The notes below the pieces were generated by a model. It was given only the letters and a program-made list of their open reading frames with translations. It was not told the origin of the DNA and searched no databases. Below, piece by piece: positions 7,411 to 15,246 of a DNA stretch of 64,000 bases; position 1 is the stretch's first letter, and the number at the start of each line of letters is the position of its first letter. The stretch lies in contig JAEXSP010000007.1 in the NCBI GenBank assembly GCA_023453795.1, positions 186,001 to 250,000 of the forward strand, read 5' to 3'. The stretch is from Bacillota bacterium. Its GTDB lineage: Bacteria; Bacillota; Clostridia; Acetivibrionales; JAEXSP01. Both the position numbers and the translations under genes were made by a program.

Positions 7411-8512
7411 GTGCTTGAATTAGAACAATTCAAATTGGAAATTGAAGCTATGAAGAGTGACCTGGATGAAATGAGGGCTTCTCTTTGACATCGCTAGACT
7501 GAGCGATGAAATCGATGAACTTGAACAAAAGGCTGCAGATCCGGATTTCTGGAATGACATGGAGAATTCTCAAAAAGTGCTGCAAAGAACCAAATCCTTG
7601 AAATCAAAGGTAGAAAAGTATCAAAGTCTTGTAGCAGAATGGAATGATCTCCAGACTTTAACGGAGTTGGGGCTGGAAGAAGAGGATGAAACAGTAATTC
7701 CTGAGATTGGTGACGGGCTGGCAAAACTAAAGGCTGACCTGCAAAATCTGAAGCTGCAGACTTTATTAACAGGTAAATATGATAAAAATAACGCAATGCT
7801 GACTCTCCACGCAGGAGCAGGCGGAACTGAAGCGCAGGATTGGGTTCAAATGCTTTTAAGAATGTACACCAGATGGGCTGAAAGCAAAGAATACACCGTA
7901 AAAATTCTTGATTTCCTTGCAGGAGATGAAGCCGGAATAAAGAGCGTTACCATACATGTCATCGGCGAGAATGCTTACGGCTTTCTTAGATCCGAAAAGG
8001 GCGTCCACAGACTTGTAAGGATTTCACCGTTTGATGCGTCCGGAAGAAGGCATACCTCGTTTGCTTCATTGGAAGTGATGCCTGAACTTGATGATGAGAT
8101 CGAGGTTGACATCAACCCCGATGATTTGAGGGTTGATACCTACCGCGCAAGTGGGGCAGGCGGACAGCACATAAACAAGACAGAGTCGGCAATAAGAATA
8201 ACTCATATTCCCACAGGGGTAGTCGTATCCTGCCAGACTGAACGATCGCAGTTCCAGAACAGGGATACAGCTATGAAAATGCTGAAAGCAAAACTCCTTG
8301 AACTGAAAGAAAGAGAACAAAAGGAGAAAATCGAGGATTTGAAAGGCATCCAGATGGACATTGCGTGGGGCAGCCAGATCAGATCTTACGTATTCTGTCC
8401 ATACACACTCGTTAAGGACCACAGGACAAACTACGAAGAAGGCAATGTAAATTCTGTTATGGACGGGGAACTCGACGGATTTATCAACTCGTACCTGAGT
8501 TTTTCGAAATAA
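7411..8512 (+). CDS. prfB: peptide chain release factor 2 (programmed +1 frameshift)
   Basis: RF2 of 366 residues, which ends translation at UGA and UAA. The gene starts at GTG 7411 (AAGGGGAT upstream), reads 25 codons to CTT TGA (7483-7488), then shifts +1 to continue as GAC ATC GCT. After the shift the frame is open to 8512. The GGQ peptidyl-hydrolysis loop (GAGGQHINKTESAIR) is present. The frameshift site senses RF2 level: low RF2 lets the ribosome slip past the in-frame UGA. Annotations that start only at the internal ATG 7559 would lose the N-terminal domain. The secA gene often found upstream is absent. Confidence 0.97.
7471..7489 (+). promoter_or_regulatory. prfB programmed +1 frameshift site
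   Basis: The slippery CTT TGA C is at 7483-7489 and an AGGG Shine-Dalgarno-like stimulator is at 7473-7477, the same spacing logic as in E. coli prfB. The zero-frame stop is UGA, the codon read by RF2 itself. Confidence 0.95.
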
Positions 8513-8530
8513 GTAAGATGGGGGATTAAT

Positions 8531-8845
8531 ATGGACCGTTTTGAAAATGTAGCTATACTTAAAAAAGCTAATGTATATTTTGGCGGTAATGTGACCAGCA
8601 GAACCATTGTGTTCAGCAATGGCGAAAGAAAGACCTTGGGCATAATGATGCCCGGTGAATATGAATTCGGAACCGGTGATAAGGAAATAATGGAGATATT
8701 GGGCGGCTGCATGGATATATTGCTCCCGGGAACCGATAAATGGGAGACATTCGATGCCGGAAAGGTGTTTGAAGTGCCTGCAAACTCCAAATTCAAGCTA
8801 ATTGTTAAGGAAGTAACCGACTACTGCTGTTCATATGTGAAATAA
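8531..8845 (+). CDS. ppnP: pyrimidine/purine nucleoside phosphorylase PpnP
   Basis: A 104-residue single-domain cupin of the PpnP (formerly YaiE, DUF1255) family, which phosphorolyses several nucleosides to base and ribose 1-phosphate. Typical features are FGGNVTSRTI near residue 17, the MMPGEYEFGT strand and the VPANSKFKL strand near the end. Length matches the family (about 94-105). It lies 18 bp after prfB with GGGG upstream of the ATG and is followed by a terminator, so it may be co-transcribed with prfB. Confidence 0.9.
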   Translation: MDRFENVAILKKANVYFGGNVTSRTIVFSNGERKTLGIMMPGEYEFGTGDKEIMEILGGCMDILLPGTDKWETFDAGKVFEVPANSKFKLIVKEVTDYCCSYVK

Positions 8846-8856
8846 AAATTTTTTAA

Positions 8857-8893
8857 GGGGCCGGATAAGTGATCCGGTCTCTTTTCTTTTTTG
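8857..8893 (+). terminator. intrinsic terminator after ppnP
   Basis: CCGGAT (8861-8866) / ATCCGG (8872-8877) extended by flanking G-T/C pairs, followed by a long T-rich tract. Confidence 0.85.
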
Positions 8894-8901
8894 GTGAATT
8901 G

Positions 8902-8917
8902 TGCTAAAATTCTAGCA
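8902..8917. promoter_or_regulatory. BlaI operator at the blaI promoter
   Basis: TGCTAAAATTCTAGCA, a 16-bp dyad with one imperfect pair. It contains TAAAAT (8905-8910), a likely -10 box, although no good -35 is seen. The same dyad occurs twice, perfectly, at 12918 and 12963, which suggests autoregulation of blaI. Confidence 0.75.
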
Positions 8918-8942
8918 TGTATATTTTTTAGGAGCAGATGAT

Positions 8943-9338
8943 ATGAAAAAGGATCAAGCTTTAAACCTAAGTAAACGTGAACGCCAGATTATGGAGATAA
9001 TATACCGGAGGGGAAGCGCATCTGCAATGGATGTGCTTGAAGACCTTGTTGAAAAACCGAACTATTCTACGGTGCGTGCACTTTTGCGAATCCTTGAAGA
9101 AAAAGGTCAGGTCAGACATGAGGCCAAGGGGCAGAAATACATATTCTATCCCGTTATTCCCAAGGACAGTGCAGTAAAAAGCGCAGTCAAGAATCTCCTT
9201 TCAACTTTTTTCAACAATTCCGCAGAAGAGGCTATTGCTGCTCTTATTGAAATAGAAAAGACAAAAATAACAGATAACGATTTTGAACGTATCTCTGATA
9301 TTATTGAAAAGGCAAGAAAGGAAGAGAAGGATGAATAG
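8943..9338 (+). CDS. blaI: BlaI/MecI-family transcriptional repressor
   Basis: A 131-residue BlaI/MecI/CopY-type winged-helix repressor. The N-terminal domain (about residues 8-80, LSKRERQIMEIIYRRG... with recognition helix NYSTVRALLRILEEKG) binds dyad operators as a dimer. The C-terminal helices carry the dimer interface and the site cut by the partner protease. The next gene, a BlaR1-type membrane protease, overlaps it by eight bases. There is no beta-lactamase or PBP gene nearby; instead the probable targets are the permease/DUF362 genes 2-4 kb downstream, which carry the same operator. Confidence 0.92.
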   Translation: MKKDQALNLSKRERQIMEIIYRRGSASAMDVLEDLVEKPNYSTVRALLRILEEKGQVRHEAKGQKYIFYPVIPKDSAVKSAVKNLLSTFFNNSAEEAIAALIEIEKTKITDNDFERISDIIEKARKEEKDE

Positions 9339-10953
9339 GCTGTTATTTTACAAATTGCTTCTGGATTGGCTTAATATTTTTTCCGATATTGCAGTTAAAG
9401 GAGTAATAATTCTTGTACCCTCAATATTAGCTTCCGTAATATTAAAGAAGCTATCTTCGCAGCTGAAGCATCTGATCCTTTTTATCTCAATATGCAGTAT
9501 CGGTGTTTTGCCTTTGCTCTTAACAACAAATAACATTGTAAAATTATCTCATAATGTAGAAATAACTTCATCAGGAACTGTTTTAAGCCAAACCGGTGTA
9601 AAGCTTGCCGATCAGGCGGATTTAAAAGCTTTTCAAGAACCGGAAGCAATCTCGAATTCCGGCTCAGCCCCTGCCTTTTTTAATAAAGATATCAGGGTTA
9701 ACTGGATTATATATATTTATGCAATATGGCTGCTGGGCTTTTTAGTCTTAATCATAAGGATACTTTCCGGACAGTATGGGGTATATCTCATTAAAAAGCA
9801 ATCGACTGAAATGGACGATAAGACAATACATATGAAATTGTTTTCTGCAGTCAAAAAGGAAATGAGCATACACAGAAATGTAAAATTGTATCTCCATAGT
9901 TCAAATATATATCCTTTCACCGTAGGAGTGCTTTATCCGGCTGTAATTCTGCCCAATCAAGCGTTAAAGTGGTCTGATGAAAGGATAAAGCTTGTTCTGC
10001 TGCATGAACTGGCACATGTTAAAAGAAGAGATAATCTGACACAGCTTATTGCCCGGATAATAAGCGCTGTTTATTGGTTTAACCCGCTTGTGTGGGTTGT
10101 ATTGCATTTGCTAAGATTTGAAAGAGAGAAGGTTTGTGATGAACGAGTTCTGCATTCAGGAGTCAGATCTGTTGAATATGCCAGCCAGCTTCTTGACATT
10201 ACCAGGTCATTCAATGCCTTAAAAAACCCTATTGTTTTATCAAGTTCCATGGCCAGAAAATCGGATGTTGAAACGCGTATATTGAATATTCTGAACCCTG
10301 CCGCAAGGAAGGGAAATTTAAGTTTTATAAAAGTTGCTGCAAGCATTTTAATAATAATTTGCATGATTGTTCCGCTATCACTGGTAAGCGTTTCCGCTTT
10401 TAATAAAGCTAGAAACGAGTCTAATCCTACTATTTCAGTGTATGGCAACAAACTTACAGAATTCAAGGATAAAAAACTCGGAATTGACATAAAAGATGCT
10501 CATCCAAACGAAATTCCTGCGTTGTTCCCTTTCTTTTACTATGATAAAAGCATCCGGGACGGAATTGTCTCAAAACCTGGTGATTACAAATCTTCCAAAG
10601 CCGGGCAATTATCCGTCAACAACGGCATAGATATAGAAATAACGGATACGGATTCCTGTATTATAGCTACGGCAGATGGGGTTATACAAAAGATTGCAAA
10701 AAGCAGCGAGTATGGAAAATATGCAGTAATTAAACATAAATACGGTTTTTATACCTTATACGCTAATCTTGGAGATGTTTTACGAAGCTCCGGCGATATA
10801 GTCAGTGCAGGTGAAATTATAGGTATTACCGGAAAGAATAAAATTCTTCACTATGAGTTGAGATTTGGTTCCAAACCTATAAATCCCGTTTCGTTATATT
10901 CCGATAAGAAAACATATGAGGAATTTCAAAAAATAGCTGTATATAATAAATGA
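9331..10953 (+). CDS. BlaR1-type M56 membrane protease with a degenerate M23/LytM-like sensor domain
   Basis: A 540-residue protein starting at ATG 9331, in the stop region of blaI (ribosome binding site AAGGAAGAGAAGG). There are several membrane segments (about residues 18-65, 125-150 and 340-365). The M56 metallopeptidase motif HELAH at about 225-229 is followed by KRRDN. The C-terminal extracytoplasmic part (about 415-535) is M23/LytM-like rather than the penicillin-binding domain of true BlaR1. Its usual zinc and catalytic residues are changed: HxGID is NNGID (Asn430), YAHL is YANL (Asn479) and HLH is ILH (only His507 kept). It is therefore probably a binding sensor that signals to cleave BlaI. 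Confidence 0.88.
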   Translation: MNRLLFYKLLLDWLNIFSDIAVKGVIILVPSILASVILKKLSSQLKHLILFISICSIGVLPLLLTTNNIVKLSHNVEITSSGTVLSQTGVKLADQADLKAFQEPEAISNSGSAPAFFNKDIRVNWIIYIYAIWLLGFLVLIIRILSGQYGVYLIKKQSTEMDDKTIHMKLFSAVKKEMSIHRNVKLYLHSSNIYPFTVGVLYPAVILPNQALKWSDERIKLVLLHELAHVKRRDNLTQLIARIISAVYWFNPLVWVVLHLLRFEREKVCDERVLHSGVRSVEYASQLLDITRSFNALKNPIVLSSSMARKSDVETRILNILNPAARKGNLSFIKVAASILIIICMIVPLSLVSVSAFNKARNESNPTISVYGNKLTEFKDKKLGIDIKDAHPNEIPALFPFFYYDKSIRDGIVSKPGDYKSSKAGQLSVNNGIDIEITDTDSCIIATADGVIQKIAKSSEYGKYAVIKHKYGFYTLYANLGDVLRSSGDIVSAGEIIGITGKNKILHYELRFGSKPINPVSLYSDKKTYEEFQKIAVYNK

Positions 10954-10954
10954 C

Positions 10955-10990
10955 GGGGAGGAACAATTGCTTGATCCCCCCTGCCTTTTT
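10955..10990. terminator. possible hairpin terminator between convergent genes
   Basis: GGGG-AGGAACAA / TTGATCCCCCC forms an imperfect stem between the stop codons of blaR1 and the DUF362 gene, followed by CTTTTT on the plus strand. Confidence 0.5.
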
Positions 10991-11005
10991 GAAAGAGGAT
11001 AAGAG

Positions 11006-12067
11006 CTAGTATTCAATTTTGAAAGGACTAAAGAAATCCATTTTGATTGACTTCAGATCGGCACCGACAATTTTGATGTTTTTCAAATTGGAAATACCGA
11101 GCTTTTCTTTTGATGCCAGCTTGACATGAGTAACCTGATCTGTTTTAAACCCCATAAAATTCAAACTGACTGTATCCAGTGCAACAAGATCCTTACCGGC
11201 TAAAACAATGTTTGATTTTACGGCTGTATTCATCATCGGGCCATCACCTTCTCCGCCCACAATACCGTCTATGATTGCGAAATCCGGTTTTCTGATTCTG
11301 TTTAAATCTATTATTGAATTATCTATTCCGAAATCGTGAAGTCCTGCCCTTCCTGCAGTACCGTACAATATGGATGGCGTTGTACCGATTGCGTTTTTCA
11401 GGCTTAATGTAGCTGCTGTAACAGAATGTGTTTTCAGTTTGGCAATACTAATGACTACATCAGCGTCCATATATATTTTTGGAACGAAGAGCGCAACCTC
11501 GGTGAGACTTTTCTTTGGTTTAAGCTTATAGCAGTCTTTTTTCTTACATCCGTTGAAATTATAAAGCTGTACATTCTTAATGGTGTCATACTTGCTGTCG
11601 TGAGCATCTTCCTTGGAAAAAACATTGTAGTTCATAATAGAGCCTTCGGCAATAATTACCTTCGAAGCCCCATATTTATAGGCCTCGGCAGCAACTTCAC
11701 TTACTATTCTGTAATCTGTTGTCGTAGGGGAGTTGGGAACTCCGTACATACAAAGGTTGGGTTTTATCAGAACAACGCTTCCCTTTTTTATTATATCCTT
11801 TAATCCTCCTGCGTTCTCGATTGCTTTTCTTGTCACTGATGAATAATTTTTCCCGCGGCCTATACCAACAGTCGGATTGGGATCAGGTTTGGCTGCTGCT
11901 TTGCTCATAAGCTCCGCTACATGTTTCTGCTTTTCTTCGGGTGTTTTATTGATATATGCAACCTCCGAAGCTGTCGAAGAATTTTTCTGGATCAAGTATC
12001 CCGCAAAAGATGCGACGCAAAGGATTAAAATGATTAAATACACCAGCGTTGTTTTTATTTTTTTCAT
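11006..12067 (-). CDS. secreted or membrane-anchored DUF362 protein
   Basis: A 353-residue protein with a signal anchor (residues 1-27, MKKIKTTLVYLIILILCVAS...) followed by a DUF362 domain (about 60-345). DUF362 appears in predicted iron-sulfur or redox proteins and its chemistry is unsettled. No ferredoxin cysteines are visible here, but KPNLCMYG, the KLKTHSV motif and DGIVGGEGDGPM are typical of the family. The start 12067 (MKKIK) is chosen by the RBS GAGGG and the signal sequence; an upstream ATG at 12175 lies inside the preceding permease gene. It follows the permease gene by 17 bp as an operon under the minus-strand BlaI promoter. Confidence 0.8.
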   Translation of the reverse strand: MKKIKTTLVYLIILILCVASFAGYLIQKNSSTASEVAYINKTPEEKQKHVAELMSKAAAKPDPNPTVGIGRGKNYSSVTRKAIENAGGLKDIIKKGSVVLIKPNLCMYGVPNSPTTTDYRIVSEVAAEAYKYGASKVIIAEGSIMNYNVFSKEDAHDSKYDTIKNVQLYNFNGCKKKDCYKLKPKKSLTEVALFVPKIYMDADVVISIAKLKTHSVTAATLSLKNAIGTTPSILYGTAGRAGLHDFGIDNSIIDLNRIRKPDFAIIDGIVGGEGDGPMMNTAVKSNIVLAGKDLVALDTVSLNFMGFKTDQVTHVKLASKEKLGISNLKNIKIVGADLKSIKMDFFSPFKIEY

Positions 12068-12084
12068 ATAAAAGACCCTCTTTC

Positions 12085-12879
12085 TTAAAAAAATATTGAT
12101 ACAGCCATAAGTGCTGCAATCAAGCAATAATAAACATAGTACAATACCCATCCGCGAGGTTTGAGCAAATAACAAAATGCGGACAGCTTAACCAGATCCA
12201 TCAATGTTTCTGAAATCTTTAAGGAAAGTATAGAAAACGGATTTGTTACATTGAGACTTGTCAGGGAAGTGGAAACAGATCCAAGGGCTGAACCGGAAAA
12301 TATAAGGCTCATAATCTTTTCGTAGGCATAGCTTTTAAATAAAGTGTCGGCAAAAGCACCAACGGCCAGATATATAATCATTATTCCCACATTGTTTAAT
12401 ATGCATGTCAGTTGATCGGATGCAGAAAAATGTCCTTTTAACAGATAGGCCCTATCCCTGAACAAGTTAATTTTTTCTCTTCTCATAATTTTTAGGATTA
12501 TTCCTGACAATACTCCTGCAATAAAAGCGAGAATAATGCGTTTCGTACCGTTGTGCCAAGTAAAGCTGATGTCCGAATAAGGCAGAAGCATATTAAAGAA
12601 AGCGTTGGATAAAATGAAAGGAATAATTAAAGTGGTTCGTATTTTCAGGGTTATAAGCACAGCAACGACCGGTATGATTCCGAAGGTTCCGATAGGCAGG
12701 ACGATACCGAGTAGCGCAAAGAAAACGATCATTATTACTTCAAAGTAACCCTTCCGATTCAAACGGACAAGATAATTACCTCCGAACTTATATAGTAGGA
12801 TAGATAATACTAAACCTACGAGGATCTGTATCAGATTGTAAAGAAGTATCTCCCATACGCATGAAAGTATGCTTGTCAT
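12085..12879 (-). CDS. membrane permease, first gene of the minus-strand BlaI-controlled unit
   Basis: A 264-residue polytopic membrane protein with about eight predicted helices. It is like the permease family (DUF318/ArsP/YraQ group), with a conserved G-T-F-G-I-I-P-V core near residue 63, the counterpart of the G-T-I-P segment in its divergent sister. It lacks the cysteine-rich motifs of ArsP-type arsenical exporters. Substrate unknown. The start has AGAGGG upstream. The gene is divergent from a second permease, and the 180-bp gap holds two BlaI operators. The more conserved sister suggests that this copy has diverged. Confidence 0.7.
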   Translation of the reverse strand: MTSILSCVWEILLYNLIQILVGLVLSILLYKFGGNYLVRLNRKGYFEVIMIVFFALLGIVLPIGTFGIIPVVAVLITLKIRTTLIIPFILSNAFFNMLLPYSDISFTWHNGTKRIILAFIAGVLSGIILKIMRREKINLFRDRAYLLKGHFSASDQLTCILNNVGIMIIYLAVGAFADTLFKSYAYEKIMSLIFSGSALGSVSTSLTSLNVTNPFSILSLKISETLMDLVKLSAFCYLLKPRGWVLYYVYYCLIAALMAVSIFF

Positions 12880-12917
12880 TCAAATGCCCTCTGCTTTTAT
12901 AATAATTTTGACAACTA

Positions 12918-12933
12918 TGCTAAAATTTTAGCA
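12918..12933. promoter_or_regulatory. BlaI operator A (minus-strand promoter)
   Basis: Perfect 16-bp palindrome TGCTAAAATTTTAGCA. The minus-strand -10 TAAAAT lies inside it (12930-12925), 18 bp from a perfect -35 TTGACA (12954-12949), so a repressor here would block the leftward permease promoter. Confidence 0.85.
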
Positions 12934-12962
12934 TGTAGATATTTACAATGTCAATATAATTG

Positions 12963-12978
12963 TGCTAAAATTTTAGCA
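12963..12978. promoter_or_regulatory. BlaI operator B (plus-strand promoter)
   Basis: Second perfect copy of TGCTAAAATTTTAGCA, 45 bp from operator A centre to centre. The plus-strand -10 TAAAAT (12966-12971) lies inside it, 18 bp after -35 TTTACA (12942-12947). The two divergent promoters overlap each other. Confidence 0.85.
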
Positions 12979-13058
12979 TGTGATGTAAATGCCCTGTAAT
13001 GGGATATAACAAAGGACAATTAATCAGGTATGCTGCAATATATTGGGGGATTTAATAG

Positions 13059-13958
13059 ATGAGGGACATTAGTCTTTTAATTGATTTAGTAGTATATCAG
13101 TTCAGACTTATTTTTGTATACTGGGTTGCAGGAATCATAGCCGGTGCAGCAGTATCCGTCTTCTTGGGGCCAAGGCTGAAACAATTAACAGCCAACATAA
13201 CAGGAAAGAGGAATGGAGCTATTGCTGTAGTGCTGGCTGCATTGTTGGGCGCTGCTTCACCAATGTGCATGTACGGAACCATACCTTTAATAGCAGCCCT
13301 TGGGAGGAAAGGAATGCCCGAGTATGTAATTTCCTCTTTCATGGTAAGTTCTATCCTAATTAATCCAAATCTTTTTGTATTCAGCAGTTTAGCCCTTGGT
13401 TTCAAGATAGCGCTTATAAGGCTTGGTGCCAGCATTTTGGCCGGTTTGATGGCTGGTGCACTGACGGCGGTTTTTTTCAGAAAGAAAGGTCTTTATAATT
13501 TTGATGGGTTTGAGAGTAAAAAGAGATGCGGACAAGCTATGCATCCGGTCGGAAAATTCTTTGATGAAGTAAACAGGACAATCGTAAAGACATTCCCGTA
13601 TCTTTTGGCAGGAATAGTCCTAACGGCGATATCAAACAGGTATGTACAGAGTTCTGAACTTTCATCTCTGTTTGGAAAAAATAATGGCTGGGGAGTAGTA
13701 CTTGCATCCTTTGTAAGTGTACCTTTGTACATGTGCGGCGGCGGTACCATACCTATTATTAAAGCTTGGCTTGAGAACGGAATGAGTCTGGGGGCTGCAC
13801 TTTCATTTATGCTGGGGGGACCTGCTACGAAGTTGAACAATCTGAGTGCTGTAAAAACGATCCTCGGTACACGGAATTTTTTAATTTATCTGGCATACAG
13901 CGTTGCTTTCAGCCTTATTGCAGGTTGGACTGTCAGCCTTGCATGCATGGTGCTTTAA
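13059..13958 (+). CDS. permease of the DUF318/ArsP-related family
   Basis: A 299-residue permease with about eight membrane helices. Typical family segments are GAASPMCMYGTIPL near residue 68 and MCGGGTIPIIKAWLENGMSLGAAL near residue 227, followed by GGPATKLNN. Such permeases are proposed metal, metalloid or organoarsenical exporters; the substrate is not known here. Paired glycines and cysteines in the two repeats suggest a substrate site. TTGGGGGA precedes the ATG. It leads a plus-strand unit whose next gene is a DUF362 ferredoxin-like protein, and its promoter carries a BlaI operator. Confidence 0.82.
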   Translation: MRDISLLIDLVVYQFRLIFVYWVAGIIAGAAVSVFLGPRLKQLTANITGKRNGAIAVVLAALLGAASPMCMYGTIPLIAALGRKGMPEYVISSFMVSSILINPNLFVFSSLALGFKIALIRLGASILAGLMAGALTAVFFRKKGLYNFDGFESKKRCGQAMHPVGKFFDEVNRTIVKTFPYLLAGIVLTAISNRYVQSSELSSLFGKNNGWGVVLASFVSVPLYMCGGGTIPIIKAWLENGMSLGAALSFMLGGPATKLNNLSAVKTILGTRNFLIYLAYSVAFSLIAGWTVSLACMVL

Positions 13959-14013
13959 GCCTAAGGCTGAATTATATTTTTTTCAGAATTTCAAAGAAAA
14001 TAGGGGTATAAAG

Positions 14014-15168
14014 ATGGCAAAGGTTTCAATTTCAAAATGTGACAGCTATAGCATTAAAGCTGTTAGGACAGCTGTTAGACAGTCTGTTGAACATCTCGGA
14101 GGGATGTCAGCTTTTGTGAATCCGGGCGATAGGGTATTACTCAAGGTAAATCTGCTAATGCGAAGAAAACCGGAAAAGGTTACGACTACACACCCTTATG
14201 TGGCACAAGCCGTTGCGGAGCTGGTTCTGGAAGCAGGCGGCAAGCCGATGATCGGTGATAGTCCTGGAGGCTACCATTTTTACAACAGGAAAGTACTCGA
14301 AGCGGTATATGAGACCTGTGGAATGAAGCAAGCTGCATTGATCAGCGGAGCGGAGCTGAACTACAATACCGAAGCAGTTGACGTGCCGTTTCCTGAAGGG
14401 CGGATAATGAAATCTATCAAGACAATAAAGCCTGTCCTTGAGGCCGATAAAATAATAAACCTGCCTAAAATAAAAACACACATGATGACGGTATACAGCG
14501 GAGCTGTTAAAAATCTTTTCGGGATAATTCCCGGCAGCTACAAGAGTGAGTATCACCTCAGGTTTGAGGATACTCGCGATTTTGCCGACCTTCTTATTGA
14601 TATTTGTATGTTTTCGAAACCTGTTTTGACTGTTATGGATGCTGTGGAAGGCATGGAGGGCTATGGCCCTGCTCATGGAAACCCGAGAAAGGTAGGATTG
14701 ATCATATCGGGAACAGACCCGTATAACCTTGATGTGGCAGCATCTAAAATAATCGGTTTTGGTAAAGGCCAAATACCGACTGTTGTAAAATCAATAGAAA
14801 GGGGATTGTGTAAAGGAGATACGGCAAGTATAGAAATGTTTGGGGAAAGTCTCGAGGATGTTTTGGTACCTAATTTCAAAAAGCCTACGCGGAAGATTTC
14901 TTTCAACTTTTATAATGTTTTGCTTCCCAAATGCATAAGCAAGCTTCTGAATAGCGTTATCAAACCCAAGCCGCAGTTTGACTTGAAAAAATGCAAGAGC
15001 TGCGGGGTATGTGCGCGAAGCTGCCCTCCGGGAGTCATACAGATGTATGATGGAAAACCGACTGTCGATTTGGGAAAATGCATAAGGTGCTTTTGCTGCC
15101 ATGAGTTATGTGAATGCGGAGCTGTCAAGATAAAAAGGCCATGGTTTATAAAGATACTGTTAAGGTAA
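14014..15168 (+). CDS. DUF362 protein with C-terminal 4Fe-4S ferredoxin domain
   Basis: A 384-residue cytoplasmic protein. A DUF362 domain (about residues 30-290) is followed by a bacterial ferredoxin module with two cluster motifs: CKSCGVCARSCP (about 328-339) and CIRCFCCHELC (about 357-367). It could move electrons to an unknown substrate. The ATG at 14014 follows TAGGGGTATAAAG; an upstream in-frame TTG lies inside the permease gene. It is the partner of the permease, just as the minus unit pairs a permease with a DUF362 protein, so the pairing is probably functional. Confidence 0.85.
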   Translation: MAKVSISKCDSYSIKAVRTAVRQSVEHLGGMSAFVNPGDRVLLKVNLLMRRKPEKVTTTHPYVAQAVAELVLEAGGKPMIGDSPGGYHFYNRKVLEAVYETCGMKQAALISGAELNYNTEAVDVPFPEGRIMKSIKTIKPVLEADKIINLPKIKTHMMTVYSGAVKNLFGIIPGSYKSEYHLRFEDTRDFADLLIDICMFSKPVLTVMDAVEGMEGYGPAHGNPRKVGLIISGTDPYNLDVAASKIIGFGKGQIPTVVKSIERGLCKGDTASIEMFGESLEDVLVPNFKKPTRKISFNFYNVLLPKCISKLLNSVIKPKPQFDLKKCKSCGVCARSCPPGVIQMYDGKPTVDLGKCIRCFCCHELCECGAVKIKRPWFIKILLR

Positions 15169-15246
15169 TAGAGCCTTTATTAAGTTAATAATCTTATGTA
15201 TAATATAAAAGTACATATAAATGTTATATTGCCCGGGGAGGTAAAA

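Noticed and set aside
9331..10953. True beta-lactam sensor BlaR1
   Set aside because: The outer domain has no penicillin-binding SxxK/KTG pattern; it is M23-like.
13059..13958. Naming the permease ArsP
   Set aside because: Family likeness only; no evidence for arsenical transport.
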